Shown here: piece by piece, positions 1 through 6,413 of the stretch
Layout: every line of letters begins with the position of its first letter
Position numbering within the stretch: position 1 is the first letter of the stretch
NCBI GenBank assembly: GCA_021801945.1
Contig: JAKABE010000197.1
Location: forward strand, 1 to 6,413
Origin: Acidobacteriota bacterium
GTDB taxonomy: Bacteria > Acidobacteriota > Terriglobia > Terriglobales > Acidobacteriaceae
Reading direction: 5' to 3'
Length of the DNA: 6,413 bases
The notes under the pieces: model-generated
The model's input: only the letters and a program-made list of their open reading frames with translations
Databases searched by the model: none
Told to the model about the DNA's origin: nothing
Translations under genes and position numbers: made by a program

Positions 1-1999
1 AAGGTTGAGGCAGGCCGGCAAGGCTTTCGCCCACGCGCTCGATGGTGGGCGTATCCATCGAGACCTGAACTCCCGGCATCTGGCTCTCGCGGATAAGACG
101 CGCGCTGAGGGCGTCGAGGCTGTTCACTTTGATGCTGGGTTTGAGCGTGATCTGGATCTCGCCGGCATAAGAAGGCTCGGTATAGACGCCGGTCGAGGGT
201 GAACCGATGCGGGCGTAGATGTGGTTGACGGCGGGGTCTGCGGCCATGCGCTTGCTCATGCTCATCACCGCGGACTCTGTATCGGCCAGGGAACTGCCGG
301 GCGGGAGGGTGAAGCTTTCGAGCAAGACGCCTTCGTTGGGCAGGGGCAGAAAGTCGATGGGAACCAGAACGAGGCCACCGAGACTGCCGAGCAGTAGAAT
401 CACGCAGATCGAAAGGCTCCAGCGAGGATGATGGGCGGCCACGCTGAAGAGGCGCTCGTTTTTGCCGCGCAGGAAATCGAGGGCTTTGCTGGCCAGGGTG
501 GATTGGGTGCGCGCCCTGGCGTTGAGGAATCCGAGGCTCAGGGGAATGAGGCTGAGGGAGATGAGCAGCGAGGCCAGTAACGAAAACGTCATGGCCAGAG
601 CGAAAGGGATGAAGAAGAGGCCTGCGAGCCCACCAACGAAGAGCAGCGGGGCAAAGGATGCAACCGTGGTCAGCGTTCCCGTCACGTCCGGCCCGGCAAT
701 ATCCTTCAGGCCTTGCACCACGCCGGTCCAGCGGTCGTCGCCCTGCTCCCAGCGGTGGTAGATGCTCTCCAGAACGATGATGCCGTCGTCGCAGAGCAGT
801 CCGACGGCGATGGTGAGCGCGCCGAAGGTCATCAGGTTGAGGCTTTGGCCGGCGGCGTAGAGTCCGGCGATGCCCAGCAACAGCGAGAGCGGGATGCTCA
901 GCGCCAGAATCCAGATGCCGCGGCCTGCGCCGAGGACCCAGAACAGCACGCCGATGGCGAGCAAACCGCCGAGGAGGAGATTTCTGCCGAGATCGGAGCC
1001 GACGCTCTCAACGAGATGGCCCTGGCTGTAGATCCTGACCCAGCGCACGCCGGACGGTAGCTCTTTGAGGCTCGCGGCGAGAACCTCGCTCACGCTCCGG
1101 TCGACGGGGATGGTTGAGGCGTACGGCTGCTTGTACACCACCATCGCCACGGAGGGACGCCGGTCGAGCAGGGCAGCGTTCAGCGTGGGCACGCCGGCGC
1201 GGACGACGCGCGCCAGGTCATGCAGCGGGATGGGGCCGTGAGCCGATGGCACGGGAATGTTCTCGAGGCTGGCGGCGTGGTCGGGAAGATTGCGGACTTC
1301 AATGAAGACGTCCTGGTGGCCGGCGGCGATGTACCCGCCGGGATTGATGAGCACCTGCTGCTGGAGTGCGCTGAGCAACTCCGTCACAGAGACGCCGTAG
1401 CGGTACATGGCGGCGAGATCGGGCTGCACCCAGAGGGCCTCTTCACCGGCGCCGAAGACCTCGACCTGGTAGATGCCGGGCAGGGCACGGAGCGCAGGCA
1501 CGATATTGGCCATGACGGCGCGCTCGGCCTCGGCAGGGGCGACGGAGGCGGGTAACCGGAGGGCGTAGTCGGCGACTTCGTCGATAGCGTTGCCCATGAT
1601 CTCCGAGACAGGATGCACCGTGGGCGGCATCTCCGGCCGTGCGCGGTCCAGGGCGCCGTTGACGGCCATCAGATCCATCTCACTGTCGGTGCCCTCGCGG
1701 AAACGAACATCGGTCTCCACTCTGCCGTTGCCCATGCTGGAGCGCACGCTGACCAGGTTGGGCAGAGACATGATCTGGCCTTCCAGCGGCCACGTGATTT
1801 CGGTCTCAAGCTCGGTGGCCGTGGCGCCGGGCTCGTGCGTCATGACGCTGATCATGGGGTAGTTGAACTGCGGCAGCACCTCGACGGGGATCTTCCAGTA
1901 GGCGTAGACGCCATAGGCGACGAGCGCGCCGTAGATCAGACCCCAGAACAACGGCTGCAAAAAAAGACGGCGAATGAAATTCTGCTCGGTCATCGGCAT
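1..1999 (-). CDS. RND efflux pump, inner-membrane permease subunit (N-terminal 666 residues; truncated by window edge)
   Basis: Proton-driven inner-membrane pump of a tripartite RND exporter; it would pass substrates from the periplasm or inner membrane to an adaptor and outer-membrane channel. The reading frame is open from the start to the left edge, giving about two thirds of the usual ~1,030 residues. Visible parts: TM1 (about 15-35) followed by a porter domain with the typical FNYPMISV and PGATATELE stretches (45-65); TM2-TM4 (about 338-412), with Asp404-Asp405 and Glu411 in TM4 matching the proton-relay aspartates of AcrB (D407/D408); TM5-TM6 (about 439-488); TM7 (about 528-546), then FLPLPNEG (550-557). 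The Asn-Glu-Gly resembles heavy-metal RND pumps, whereas the Asp-Asp pair resembles drug (HAE-1) pumps. The start at 1999 overlaps the adaptor stop as TGATG; an in-frame ATG at 1993 is the alternative. The family call is firm; the substrate is not known. Confidence 0.95.
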   Translation of the reverse strand, partial: MPMTEQNFIRRLFLQPLFWGLIYGALVAYGVYAYWKIPVEVLPQFNYPMISVMTHEPGATATELETEITWPLEGQIMSLPNLVSVRSSMGNGRVETDVRFREGTDSEMDLMAVNGALDRARPEMPPTVHPVSEIMGNAIDEVADYALRLPASVAPAEAERAVMANIVPALRALPGIYQVEVFGAGEEALWVQPDLAAMYRYGVSVTELLSALQQQVLINPGGYIAAGHQDVFIEVRNLPDHAASLENIPVPSAHGPIPLHDLARVVRAGVPTLNAALLDRRPSVAMVVYKQPYASTIPVDRSVSEVLAASLKELPSGVRWVRIYSQGHLVESVGSDLGRNLLLGGLLAIGVLFWVLGAGRGIWILALSIPLSLLLGIAGLYAAGQSLNLMTFGALTIAVGLLCDDGIIVLESIYHRWEQGDDRWTGVVQGLKDIAGPDVTGTLTTVASFAPLLFVGGLAGLFFIPFALAMTFSLLASLLISLSLIPLSLGFLNARARTQSTLASKALDFLRGKNERLFSVAAHHPRWSLSICVILLLGSLGGLVLVPIDFLPLPNEGVLLESFTLPPGSSLADTESAVMSMSKRMAADPAVNHIYARIGSPSTGVYTEPSYAGEIQITLKPSIKVNSLDALSARLIRESQMPGVQVSMDTPTIERVGESLAGLPQP

Positions 2000-3084
2000 C
2001 AGTCCGGGATTTGGAACTGCTCGGCTACGCTTGCGTGGAAGAGAAGATAGGCATTGTTCACGATGACCTGCGCGCCGGGTGCGAGCCCGCTTTCGATGTA
2101 GGTGTTCCAGCCCTCCGTGGGGCCGGGCTCGACCTGCTGGGGATAATCGCTTTTGCCGGTACGCACCATGACCCACCATTTGCCCTGGTTCAAGACCAGC
2201 GCCCGCGTGGGAACCGCAACCAGCCTCTGTCGCGGAAGATCGAGCGTTGCCTGGCCGGCCTCGCCACTCAGCCATGAGGCATTTGCCTGCAAGGGGCAGA
2301 GGGCGATGGATTCGCCTCCGCCGGCGGCGATCAGCCCCGGGATCGAGCACACCCGCACGCGGATGGGCGCGCTTCCATCGGATGGCGTGAAGCGGCCCAG
2401 CATGCCGGTGCGGATGGAGCTGAGCGCGGGGCCGTAGTAGCTGGCGCGGAGCCACAAGCGGCCATCCGGCTGTAACGTGACGACAGTCTGGCCGGCGTTC
2501 ACGAGCTGCCCGTCGGCGCTCGAGAGCGACAGCACCAGGCCGCTGGCCGGCGCGGTCAGCGTCATCATCTGGCGCACGAACTTGAGGCGGGATTGCGCGT
2601 TGTCTAACGCCGTCTGCGCCTGTGCATCCGCGCTTGCCGCCTGCTGGACGGCCTGGCGCGTGGTCAGGTGCGACGGCAACTGCTCGCGCTCAATAGCCAG
2701 CAGTTTCTGGGCGGCGCTGAACTGCGAGCGGGCGCTGCGCAGGTCGGCTTCGCTCTGCATCAGCATTGTTTGCAGGGTGGGGCCGCTCAGATGCGCCAGC
2801 TCCTGCCCGGCGTGGACCTGCGTGCCCGGCACAACTTGCAAACCTGAAATAACGCCGCTTTCCGCAGCCTCAACCGGAACCACGGTGATGGGCTCGACCT
2901 GCGCGTATGCAACCGCGTGCGGCGTGAACGAATGAAGCTCGACGGCGACAGCATCGGCATCGGATACCTGACCGGCGGCTAATCCAGCACTCGCGGCGAA
3001 TACGAGTGCTACGGCAGCACAAACGGCTGCGGCATGCCTGCGGCAGGGCCCGGTCTGGGGCGTGCCGGGACCATTATTTTTCAT
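1999..3084 (-). CDS. RND efflux periplasmic adaptor subunit (membrane fusion protein)
   Basis: A 361-residue periplasmic adaptor that would bridge the downstream RND pump and an outer-membrane channel. Order of parts: signal peptide (basic residues near 15-17, hydrophobic core about 18-35, likely cleavage after LAAG at 38); first lipoyl/barrel-sandwich half (about 66-100, with SGVISGLQVVPGTQVHAGQ); a long alpha-helical hairpin rich in Ala, Gln and Leu (about 105-175); second lipoyl half (about 177-205, TAPASGLVLSL then GQLVNAGQTV); beta-barrel (about 208-285); membrane-proximal region (about 286-361). I see no lipobox at Cys22, so it is probably soluble or anchored by an uncleaved signal. The frame is open upstream to an ATG at 3135, but the ATG at 3084 has GGGAG six bases upstream and leads directly into the signal peptide. 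Its stop overlaps the pump start, implying coupled translation. The short C-terminal tail resembles metal-type or uncharacterised adaptors; the substrate is open. Confidence 0.93.
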   Translation of the reverse strand: MKNNGPGTPQTGPCRRHAAAVCAAVALVFAASAGLAAGQVSDADAVAVELHSFTPHAVAYAQVEPITVVPVEAAESGVISGLQVVPGTQVHAGQELAHLSGPTLQTMLMQSEADLRSARSQFSAAQKLLAIEREQLPSHLTTRQAVQQAASADAQAQTALDNAQSRLKFVRQMMTLTAPASGLVLSLSSADGQLVNAGQTVVTLQPDGRLWLRASYYGPALSSIRTGMLGRFTPSDGSAPIRVRVCSIPGLIAAGGGESIALCPLQANASWLSGEAGQATLDLPRQRLVAVPTRALVLNQGKWWVMVRTGKSDYPQQVEPGPTEGWNTYIESGLAPGAQVIVNNAYLLFHASVAEQFQIPD

Positions 3085-3090
3085 CAGAAA

Positions 3091-3095
3091 CTCCC
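3091..3095 (-). promoter_or_regulatory. Ribosome binding site deciding the adaptor start
   Basis: GGGAG on the minus strand lies six bases before the ATG at 3084. It favours that start over the in-frame ATG at 3135, whose extra 17 residues would sit in front of an otherwise normal signal peptide. Confidence 0.7.
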
Positions 3096-3128
3096 AAGAG
3101 TAGTCTTTCGAGAGATCATGCGCACCAC

Positions 3129-3142
3129 TGCACACGCGTGCA
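3129..3142. repeat. Short inverted repeat between the small membrane protein and adaptor genes
   Basis: TGCAC and GTGCA arms flank a four-base centre, and the centre contains the perfect 8-base palindrome CACGCGTG (3133-3140). It lies in the 87-base gap before the adaptor gene. It could be a regulator site or a transcript hairpin, or a chance event in GC-rich DNA. No T-run follows, so it is not a normal intrinsic terminator. Confidence 0.3.
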
Positions 3143-3171
3143 CAAACACGGCGAAGACGATCACGGGAGTT

Positions 3172-3504
3172 CTAAATGCGGAGGGAGGCGAAGGCCCAGG
3201 GAGGCGAGAAGAGCCACAGCAGATAGTCGATGGCGCAAACCTGAGGCCGGATGGGGACTGAAGCCTTCTGCGCACGCGGCGCAAACCACGCGGCCAGCCA
3301 GTTCACTAGGAGGGTGGCGGCCCAAGCCACAGCCATGCCCAACCCAACTTCGAGAGCCAACACCACGAAGTCGGTTTCCGTATTGTGACCAGCTATGGGG
3401 ATCTCCGGGGTCCTGTCCCACTTGTCGAAGGCATCGAACACGGGGGGAAAGACCATGAGCAAAATGGCCGCAGCAGCAACGAGGATCAGGAACCTCCGGC
3501 GCAC
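3172..3504 (-). CDS. Small two-helix membrane protein preceding the RND genes, function unknown
   Basis: A 110-residue protein with an N-terminal hydrophobic segment (about 4-22, ending in FPPVFDAFDKWD), a short polar stretch (about 25-43, with PEIPIAGHNTETDF), a second hydrophobic segment (about 45-73), a basic/polar stretch, and a hydrophobic C-terminus ending SPPWAFASLRI. The first segment may be a signal anchor or cleaved signal. An in-frame TGA lies immediately before the GTG at 3504, so no longer form is possible from an upstream start. AGGG lies seven bases before the GTG. It is co-oriented with the adaptor gene, 87 bases upstream of it. Similar small membrane proteins are, from memory, found next to heavy-metal-type RND operons, so an accessory role is plausible but not shown. 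The 119-residue overlapping frame (3161-3520) has low-complexity Cys/Arg/Gly content and is judged a shadow. Confidence 0.72.
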   Translation of the reverse strand: MRRRFLILVAAAAILLMVFPPVFDAFDKWDRTPEIPIAGHNTETDFVVLALEVGLGMAVAWAATLLVNWLAAWFAPRAQKASVPIRPQVCAIDYLLWLFSPPWAFASLRI

Positions 3505-3511
3505 TCACATA

Positions 3512-3515
3512 CCCT
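3512..3515 (-). promoter_or_regulatory. Ribosome binding site for the GTG start at 3504
   Basis: AGGG on the minus strand sits seven bases upstream of the GTG. The match is short, but it supports this unusual start, which is also fixed by the stop codon just before it. Confidence 0.5.
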
Positions 3516-3832
3516 ATCACGCGTCGCGATCAATCGTGGCCTTGCGGGCAGAACGCAGCTCTCGCGGCTGCATCCGGCGCTAAAAGGCCCCAAAGCATCG
3601 CGGCCTTGAAAAGCCACGCGTGGCGAACGCACCCAGCGAGCAGGCCGTCACGCGATGGAGATGCCCCAATTGCACCCATACGTGCCGAATCTATTCGCCG
3701 AAACAGCTTGACAGAGAGCGCGCATCCACAGCGCGACTGGCTGAAAATCGCCTTGTTGGGCCGCAAGCGACTGATCGGCGCAACATGATCGCGCTGCAAG
3801 CCGCGCACGCGCCCTCATCCGTGGAGGATCAG

Positions 3833-3845
3833 GGCGCCGTGCGCC
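3833..3845 (-). terminator. Weak hairpin after the lipoprotein gene
   Basis: On the minus strand GGCGC-ACG-GCGCC forms a perfect five-pair GC stem beginning about 11 bases after the TAG stop of the lipoprotein gene. No run of T follows, so this is not a classical intrinsic terminator; it might slow RNA polymerase or protect the 3' end, or be chance. Confidence 0.25.
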
Positions 3846-3856
3846 GCGTTCAACTG

Positions 3857-4621
3857 CTATTCAGTGATGTGAACAGAGTTGTAAAGGTGGAAGGTCAGGT
3901 AGGTTCCCGCGGGCAGAAAGATCTCCCTATTCCCTGTGAATGCGCTGCCCGCGGCGCCGGCGCCGCCTCCGGCCAGACCACCGATCAGCGCGCCTTTGCC
4001 GCCGCCAACCAGTCCGCCGATGAGCGCTCCCAGGCCTGCTCCGCCGCCTGTGAGGAGCAAGCTCCGCTTGCCCTTGCCCTTTTCCACGCGATCGATTGAA
4101 CTCGTAGCCACCGGGTAGCTGCCCCACCTGGTATGAACACGTTCAAGGCGGATCTGGAGAAGCGCCCCGCCTTTGAATCGGCCCAGGGGCCTGGCGTTGA
4201 TGACCATGCCGTCGGCGCGTGCGCCGCTGGGAACGACTGTGTGGCCGTTGACCAAAATGGGATTGGTAACAGTGGCAGTGAACGAGTCGCCGGGACGGCT
4301 GATCTTCGATCCCAGGTCCTGGTCGAGGGTGACGCGGATGCGCGTGCCGGCGGGAAGAACCACTACGGCTGGCGGCGGCGGAGCCTGCGGAGCGGCCGCC
4401 GGCATCTGGGAAGCAGCACGGTAGGCTTGCTGCCCGCCAGGATTCGCCTGGGGCTCGTTGGCAGCCTCCTGAGCCGTGGTGGAAGACTGCTGGCCCATCG
4501 TGGACGGCTGCTGCGCTTGCTGGTTCGCAGCTTGCTTGGTCTTGGATCTGCACGCGTCGCATGACAGCATAGTCATCAGCGCCAGCGCGGCCAGGGGAAG
4601 AGTCCTGCGAGCAAAGTTCAT
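3857..4621 (-). CDS. Putative lipoprotein with beta-rich domain and glycine zipper, function unknown
   Basis: A 254-residue envelope protein. The N-terminus has Arg5-Arg6, a hydrophobic core (7-19) and Cys21 in the context MLSC, a slightly imperfect lipobox, so lipid anchoring is likely but not certain; Asp22 would be the +2 residue. Next comes a Gln/Ala/Pro-rich linker (about 28-85). A beta-rich domain (about 86-180) opens with LPAGTRIRVTL (89-99) and contains PGDSFTATVTNPI. A glycine zipper with repeated GGG and ALIGGL units (about 191-228) could insert in a membrane. The tail repeats the opening motif as LPAGTYLTFHL (236-246), so the zipper may be an insert between two strands of one fold, reminiscent of VirB10/TrbI C-terminal beta domains. 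The start is supported by AAGGAG nine bases upstream. Probably monocistronic, as both flanking gaps are long. A structural or envelope-stabilising role is a guess. Confidence 0.88.
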   Translation of the reverse strand: MNFARRTLPLAALALMTMLSCDACRSKTKQAANQQAQQPSTMGQQSSTTAQEAANEPQANPGGQQAYRAASQMPAAAPQAPPPPAVVVLPAGTRIRVTLDQDLGSKISRPGDSFTATVTNPILVNGHTVVPSGARADGMVINARPLGRFKGGALLQIRLERVHTRWGSYPVATSSIDRVEKGKGKRSLLLTGGGAGLGALIGGLVGGGKGALIGGLAGGGAGAAGSAFTGNREIFLPAGTYLTFHLYNSVHITE

Positions 4622-4630
4622 CTTAGCTAG

Positions 4631-4636
4631 CTCCTT
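4631..4636 (-). promoter_or_regulatory. Strong ribosome binding site of the lipoprotein gene
   Basis: AAGGAG on the minus strand, nine bases before the ATG at 4621. It is the best Shine-Dalgarno match in the window, suggesting high translation. Confidence 0.75.
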
Positions 4637-4657
4637 AAAGGGAAGTTACGATGCCTT

Positions 4658-4677
4658 GTTTATAAACCCAGAGGGTT
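4658..4677 (-). promoter_or_regulatory. Candidate promoter/operator of the lipoprotein gene
   Basis: An AT-rich perfect palindrome GTTTATAAAC (4658-4667) overlaps a second inverted repeat, AACCC-AGA-GGGTT (4665-4677). On the minus strand it reads TATAAA (4664-4659), a fair -10 box about 38 bases before the start codon. No good -35 is found 17 or 18 bases further upstream, so an activator or alternative sigma factor is possible. This is inference from position and symmetry only. Confidence 0.4.
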
Positions 4678-4943
4678 ATGGGAATGCGCAACTCGCAGGC
4701 TGGCGAACAGACATTTCATATTGGACCAGAAGTCTTCTGCCGTTCCTCCGAGAAATTGACAGCTTAGGGAAGCCCCACGGTCAACGGTCCCAGACCGCTT
4801 TCGAGGGTCACAACCGCCCGACGCCACATTTTAGCCTAAAGCTCCATTGCCGGCACTCCTGCGGCGCCAATGCCCGGATCGCTGTGCAGGGTACGGCATC
4901 CCGGCCTGCGGAAAGACCCGGACTGAAGCGGAGTCTTGAAGGG

Positions 4944-4961
4944 GCGCGGCTTCAGCCGCGC
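4944..4961. repeat. GC-rich palindromic element with TTCA centre
   Basis: GCGCGGCT and AGCCGCGC form a perfect eight-base inverted repeat around TC (a seven-pair stem with a TTCA loop). A second, weaker hairpin, ACCGC-TC-GCGGT, lies at 4988-4999 and is followed by TCTTT. Elements of the form 'ggcacggcttcagccgtgcc' are, as I remember, dispersed in acidobacterial genomes, so this may be one copy of a repeat family. Only one copy is in this window, so repetition cannot be shown here. Confidence 0.5.
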
Positions 4962-5109
4962 GATGCATGTTTTATCCTGTCAGCAGGACCGCTCGCGGTT
5001 CTTTGCGCCCTTGCTCCCCAGCCTGCATGGAGTAAAGAACTCCCGGGTTGAGGGCATCCGTTCCGTTCAGTCCTGGTATCGCAACCGCATCGCAAGATAA
5101 AGACAGCTC

Positions 5110-5115
5110 AGGGAG
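5110..5115 (+). promoter_or_regulatory. Ribosome binding site of the MFS gene
   Basis: AGGGAG, five bases before the ATG at 5121, fixes the start of the transporter gene. Confidence 0.65.
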
Positions 5116-5120
5116 CGCGC

Positions 5121-6413
5121 ATGGCGCAATCAGCCGTTGCCGTTTCCGCGAAACCGCGGGACGCCGACAGTGAGTTCTATTTTGATGAGACGTGGAAGCC
5201 GCGGTTCAATCCGTGGGTGATCGCCTTCACGGTCACGCTCGCCACGTTCATGGAGGCGCTCGATTCGTCGATCGCCAATGTTGCGCTCCCGCACATTGCC
5301 GGCTCGCTCGGCGCCAGTTACGAAGAAGCCACCTGGGTTCTCACCTCCTATCTCGTCTCCAACGCCATCGTTCTGCCCATCAGCGGATGGATCGCCAACC
5401 GCATCGGCCGCAAGCGCTTCTACATGAGTTGCGTCGCCGCCTTCACCCTCTTTTCCTTCTGTTGCGGCCTCGCGAACTCTCTGGCTCTGCTGGTTTTCTT
5501 CCGTGTCATTCAGGGCGCGGCGGGGGGAGGCCTCCAACCCAGCGAGCGCGCCATCCTCGCCGATACCTTCGCTCCTGAAAAGCGCAGCGTTGCCTTCGCC
5601 ATCTACGGGATGGCCGTTGTGGTCGCGCCGGCCATCGGTCCGACCATCGGCGGATGGATCACAGACAACTACACCTGGCGCTGGATCTTCTTCCTGAATA
5701 TCCCGGTCGGCATTCTTTCCCTGCTTCTCACCAGCCGCATCGTGGAAGATCCGCCCTACATGAAACGCGTTCGCAAGAAGACCGGCGGCATCGACGGCAT
5801 CGGCCTCGGCCTGCTCGCCGTCACGATCGGCGCCTTCCAGATCATGCTCGACAAGGGACAGGAGAAAGACTGGTTCGGATCGCACCTGATCGTCGCCTGC
5901 GCCTTCCTGGCGGGAATTGGCATCCTCGCCTTTCTTTGGCGCGAGCTTACCACTCCGCACCCCATCATCGATCTCCCGCTCTATCGCAGCCGCAACTTCA
6001 GCATGACCCAGCTCGTAATGCTGGTCATCGGGGCCGCGCTTTACTCCACGACGGTCATGATCCCGCAGTTCCTGCAAGAGGTCATGGGCTACACCGCGAC
6101 CGAAGCCGGCATGGTGCTCTCCCTCGGGGGCCTGGTGCTGATCGTACTTCTGCCCATCGTGGGCTTCATCGGCCAAAAGGTCGATCCCCGCGCCATGATC
6201 TGCTTCGGATTCGCATGGGTCAGTTTCGGCATCTGGCGCATCTCCAGCCTCGACCTGAGCATCAGCTTCTGGGACGCCGCCAGTTGGCGCGTCATCATGG
6301 TGCTGGGCATGCCGTTTCTCTTTGTGCCGATCAGCGTCATGTCCTATGTCGGCGTCCCGCAGGAGAAGAACAACGAGGTCTCCGGACTCACCGCGCTGGC
6401 CCGCAACATCGGC
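5121..6413 (+). CDS. DHA2-family (EmrB/QacA-like) MFS drug exporter, truncated at the right edge
   Basis: Proton-antiport major facilitator predicted to have 14 membrane helices, exporting toxic hydrophobic or cationic compounds across the inner membrane. The first 431 residues are present, compared with about 510 in E. coli EmrB. Motifs seen: LDSSIANVALPHIAG at 47-61 (DHA2 motif with Asp48), GWIANRIGRKRF at 89-100 (motif A in loop 2-3), RVIQGAAGG at 128-136 (motif B), and VVVAPAIGPTIGGWI at 166-180 (motif C of antiporters). WRWIFFLNIPVG (186-197) and SGLTALARNIG (421-431) are also typical of EmrB-type proteins. The first ~30 residues are a polar cytoplasmic tail. AGGGAG precedes the ATG by five bases. 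No EmrA-type adaptor or regulator lies upstream; either could follow beyond the edge. The family is firm; the substrate is unknown. The 348-codon frame on the opposite strand is an antisense shadow. Confidence 0.95.
   Translation, partial: MAQSAVAVSAKPRDADSEFYFDETWKPRFNPWVIAFTVTLATFMEALDSSIANVALPHIAGSLGASYEEATWVLTSYLVSNAIVLPISGWIANRIGRKRFYMSCVAAFTLFSFCCGLANSLALLVFFRVIQGAAGGGLQPSERAILADTFAPEKRSVAFAIYGMAVVVAPAIGPTIGGWITDNYTWRWIFFLNIPVGILSLLLTSRIVEDPPYMKRVRKKTGGIDGIGLGLLAVTIGAFQIMLDKGQEKDWFGSHLIVACAFLAGIGILAFLWRELTTPHPIIDLPLYRSRNFSMTQLVMLVIGAALYSTTVMIPQFLQEVMGYTATEAGMVLSLGGLVLIVLLPIVGFIGQKVDPRAMICFGFAWVSFGIWRISSLDLSISFWDAASWRVIMVLGMPFLFVPISVMSYVGVPQEKNNEVSGLTALARNIG

Larger units (their letters stand above)
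3505..3856. other. Intergenic region without a convincing gene
   Basis: About 350 bases between the small membrane protein gene and the lipoprotein gene. It should hold the promoter of the minus-strand cluster, but I see no clear -35/-10 pair on that strand. A TTGACA at 3708-3713 on the plus strand has no -10 box at proper spacing and no gene after it. A 92-codon minus-strand frame (3530-3808) covers much of the gap but has no recognisable protein; its last third is hydrophobic and Ala-rich, and it could be a gene remnant or chance. Confidence 0.6.
4622..5120. other. Divergent intergenic region between the lipoprotein and MFS genes
   Basis: About 500 bases with no convincing gene on either strand. 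The left end carries the ribosome binding site and promoter-like palindrome of the lipoprotein gene, the middle right carries GC-rich hairpins, and the right end carries the ribosome binding site of the MFS gene. The long open frame across it on the plus strand (4476-5051) runs antisense into the lipoprotein gene and has no protein-like composition. I found no clear sigma-70 promoter for the MFS gene. Confidence 0.65.

Noticed and set aside
3161..3520. A 119-codon minus-strand frame overlapping the small membrane protein
   Set aside because: Its Cys/Arg/Gly/Pro-rich composition lacks membrane or domain features, while the other frame gives two clear hydrophobic segments and a plausible start.
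3708..3713. A perfect TTGACA on the plus strand
   Set aside because: No -10 box at 16-18 bases and no plus-strand gene downstream before 5121.
3530..3808. A 92-codon minus-strand frame upstream of the small membrane protein, with a hydrophobic Ala/Leu-rich end resembling a signal peptide
   Set aside because: No recognisable domain and no convincing ribosome binding site. The signal-like stretch is followed almost at once by the stop. A decayed gene cannot be excluded.
4476..5051. A 191-codon plus-strand frame across the divergent gap
   Set aside because: It overlaps the lipoprotein gene antisense, has mixed composition, and includes the palindromic repeat region.
5130..6176. A 348-codon open frame on the minus strand
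   Set aside because: It lies fully antisense to the MFS exporter, which has clear family motifs. The predicted protein is full of Asp/Glu/Gly/Arg low-complexity sequence, as expected from the complement of a GC-rich coding frame.

Overview
The window looks like ordinary chromosomal DNA from a high-GC, diderm bacterium. The proteins need an outer membrane and periplasm: an RND pump, its periplasmic adaptor and a putative lipoprotein. The style of the glycine-zipper lipoprotein, the small membrane protein beside the RND genes and a GC-rich hairpin with a TTCA centre suggest Acidobacteriota. That is inference from remembered family style, not a search result.

Layout, left to right. From 1 to 3504 there is a minus-strand cluster, transcribed right to left. 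It starts with a small two-helix membrane protein (3172-3504, GTG start), then a periplasmic adaptor (1999-3084), then an RND inner-membrane pump (1-1999, cut by the left edge). The adaptor stop and pump start overlap as TGATG, so those two are probably translationally coupled. No outer-membrane channel gene is visible; it could lie beyond the left edge or elsewhere. A gene-poor gap (3505-3856) follows. Next comes a minus-strand gene for a putative lipoprotein with a proline/glutamine-rich linker, a beta-rich domain and a glycine zipper (3857-4621). A 499-base divergent gap (4622-5120) holds a palindromic promoter-like region and a strong GC-rich hairpin. The plus strand then carries a DHA2-type (EmrB/QacA-like) major facilitator exporter (5121 to the right edge, truncated).

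Functionally this is an envelope and efflux neighbourhood: two unrelated proton-driven exporters flank a putative envelope lipoprotein. Both transporter genes run off the window. The pump has the paired aspartates of drug-type RND pumps but also an Asn-Glu-Gly signature typical of metal-type pumps, so its substrate is uncertain. I found no RNA gene, CRISPR array, insertion sequence or phage gene, and no convincing new system.
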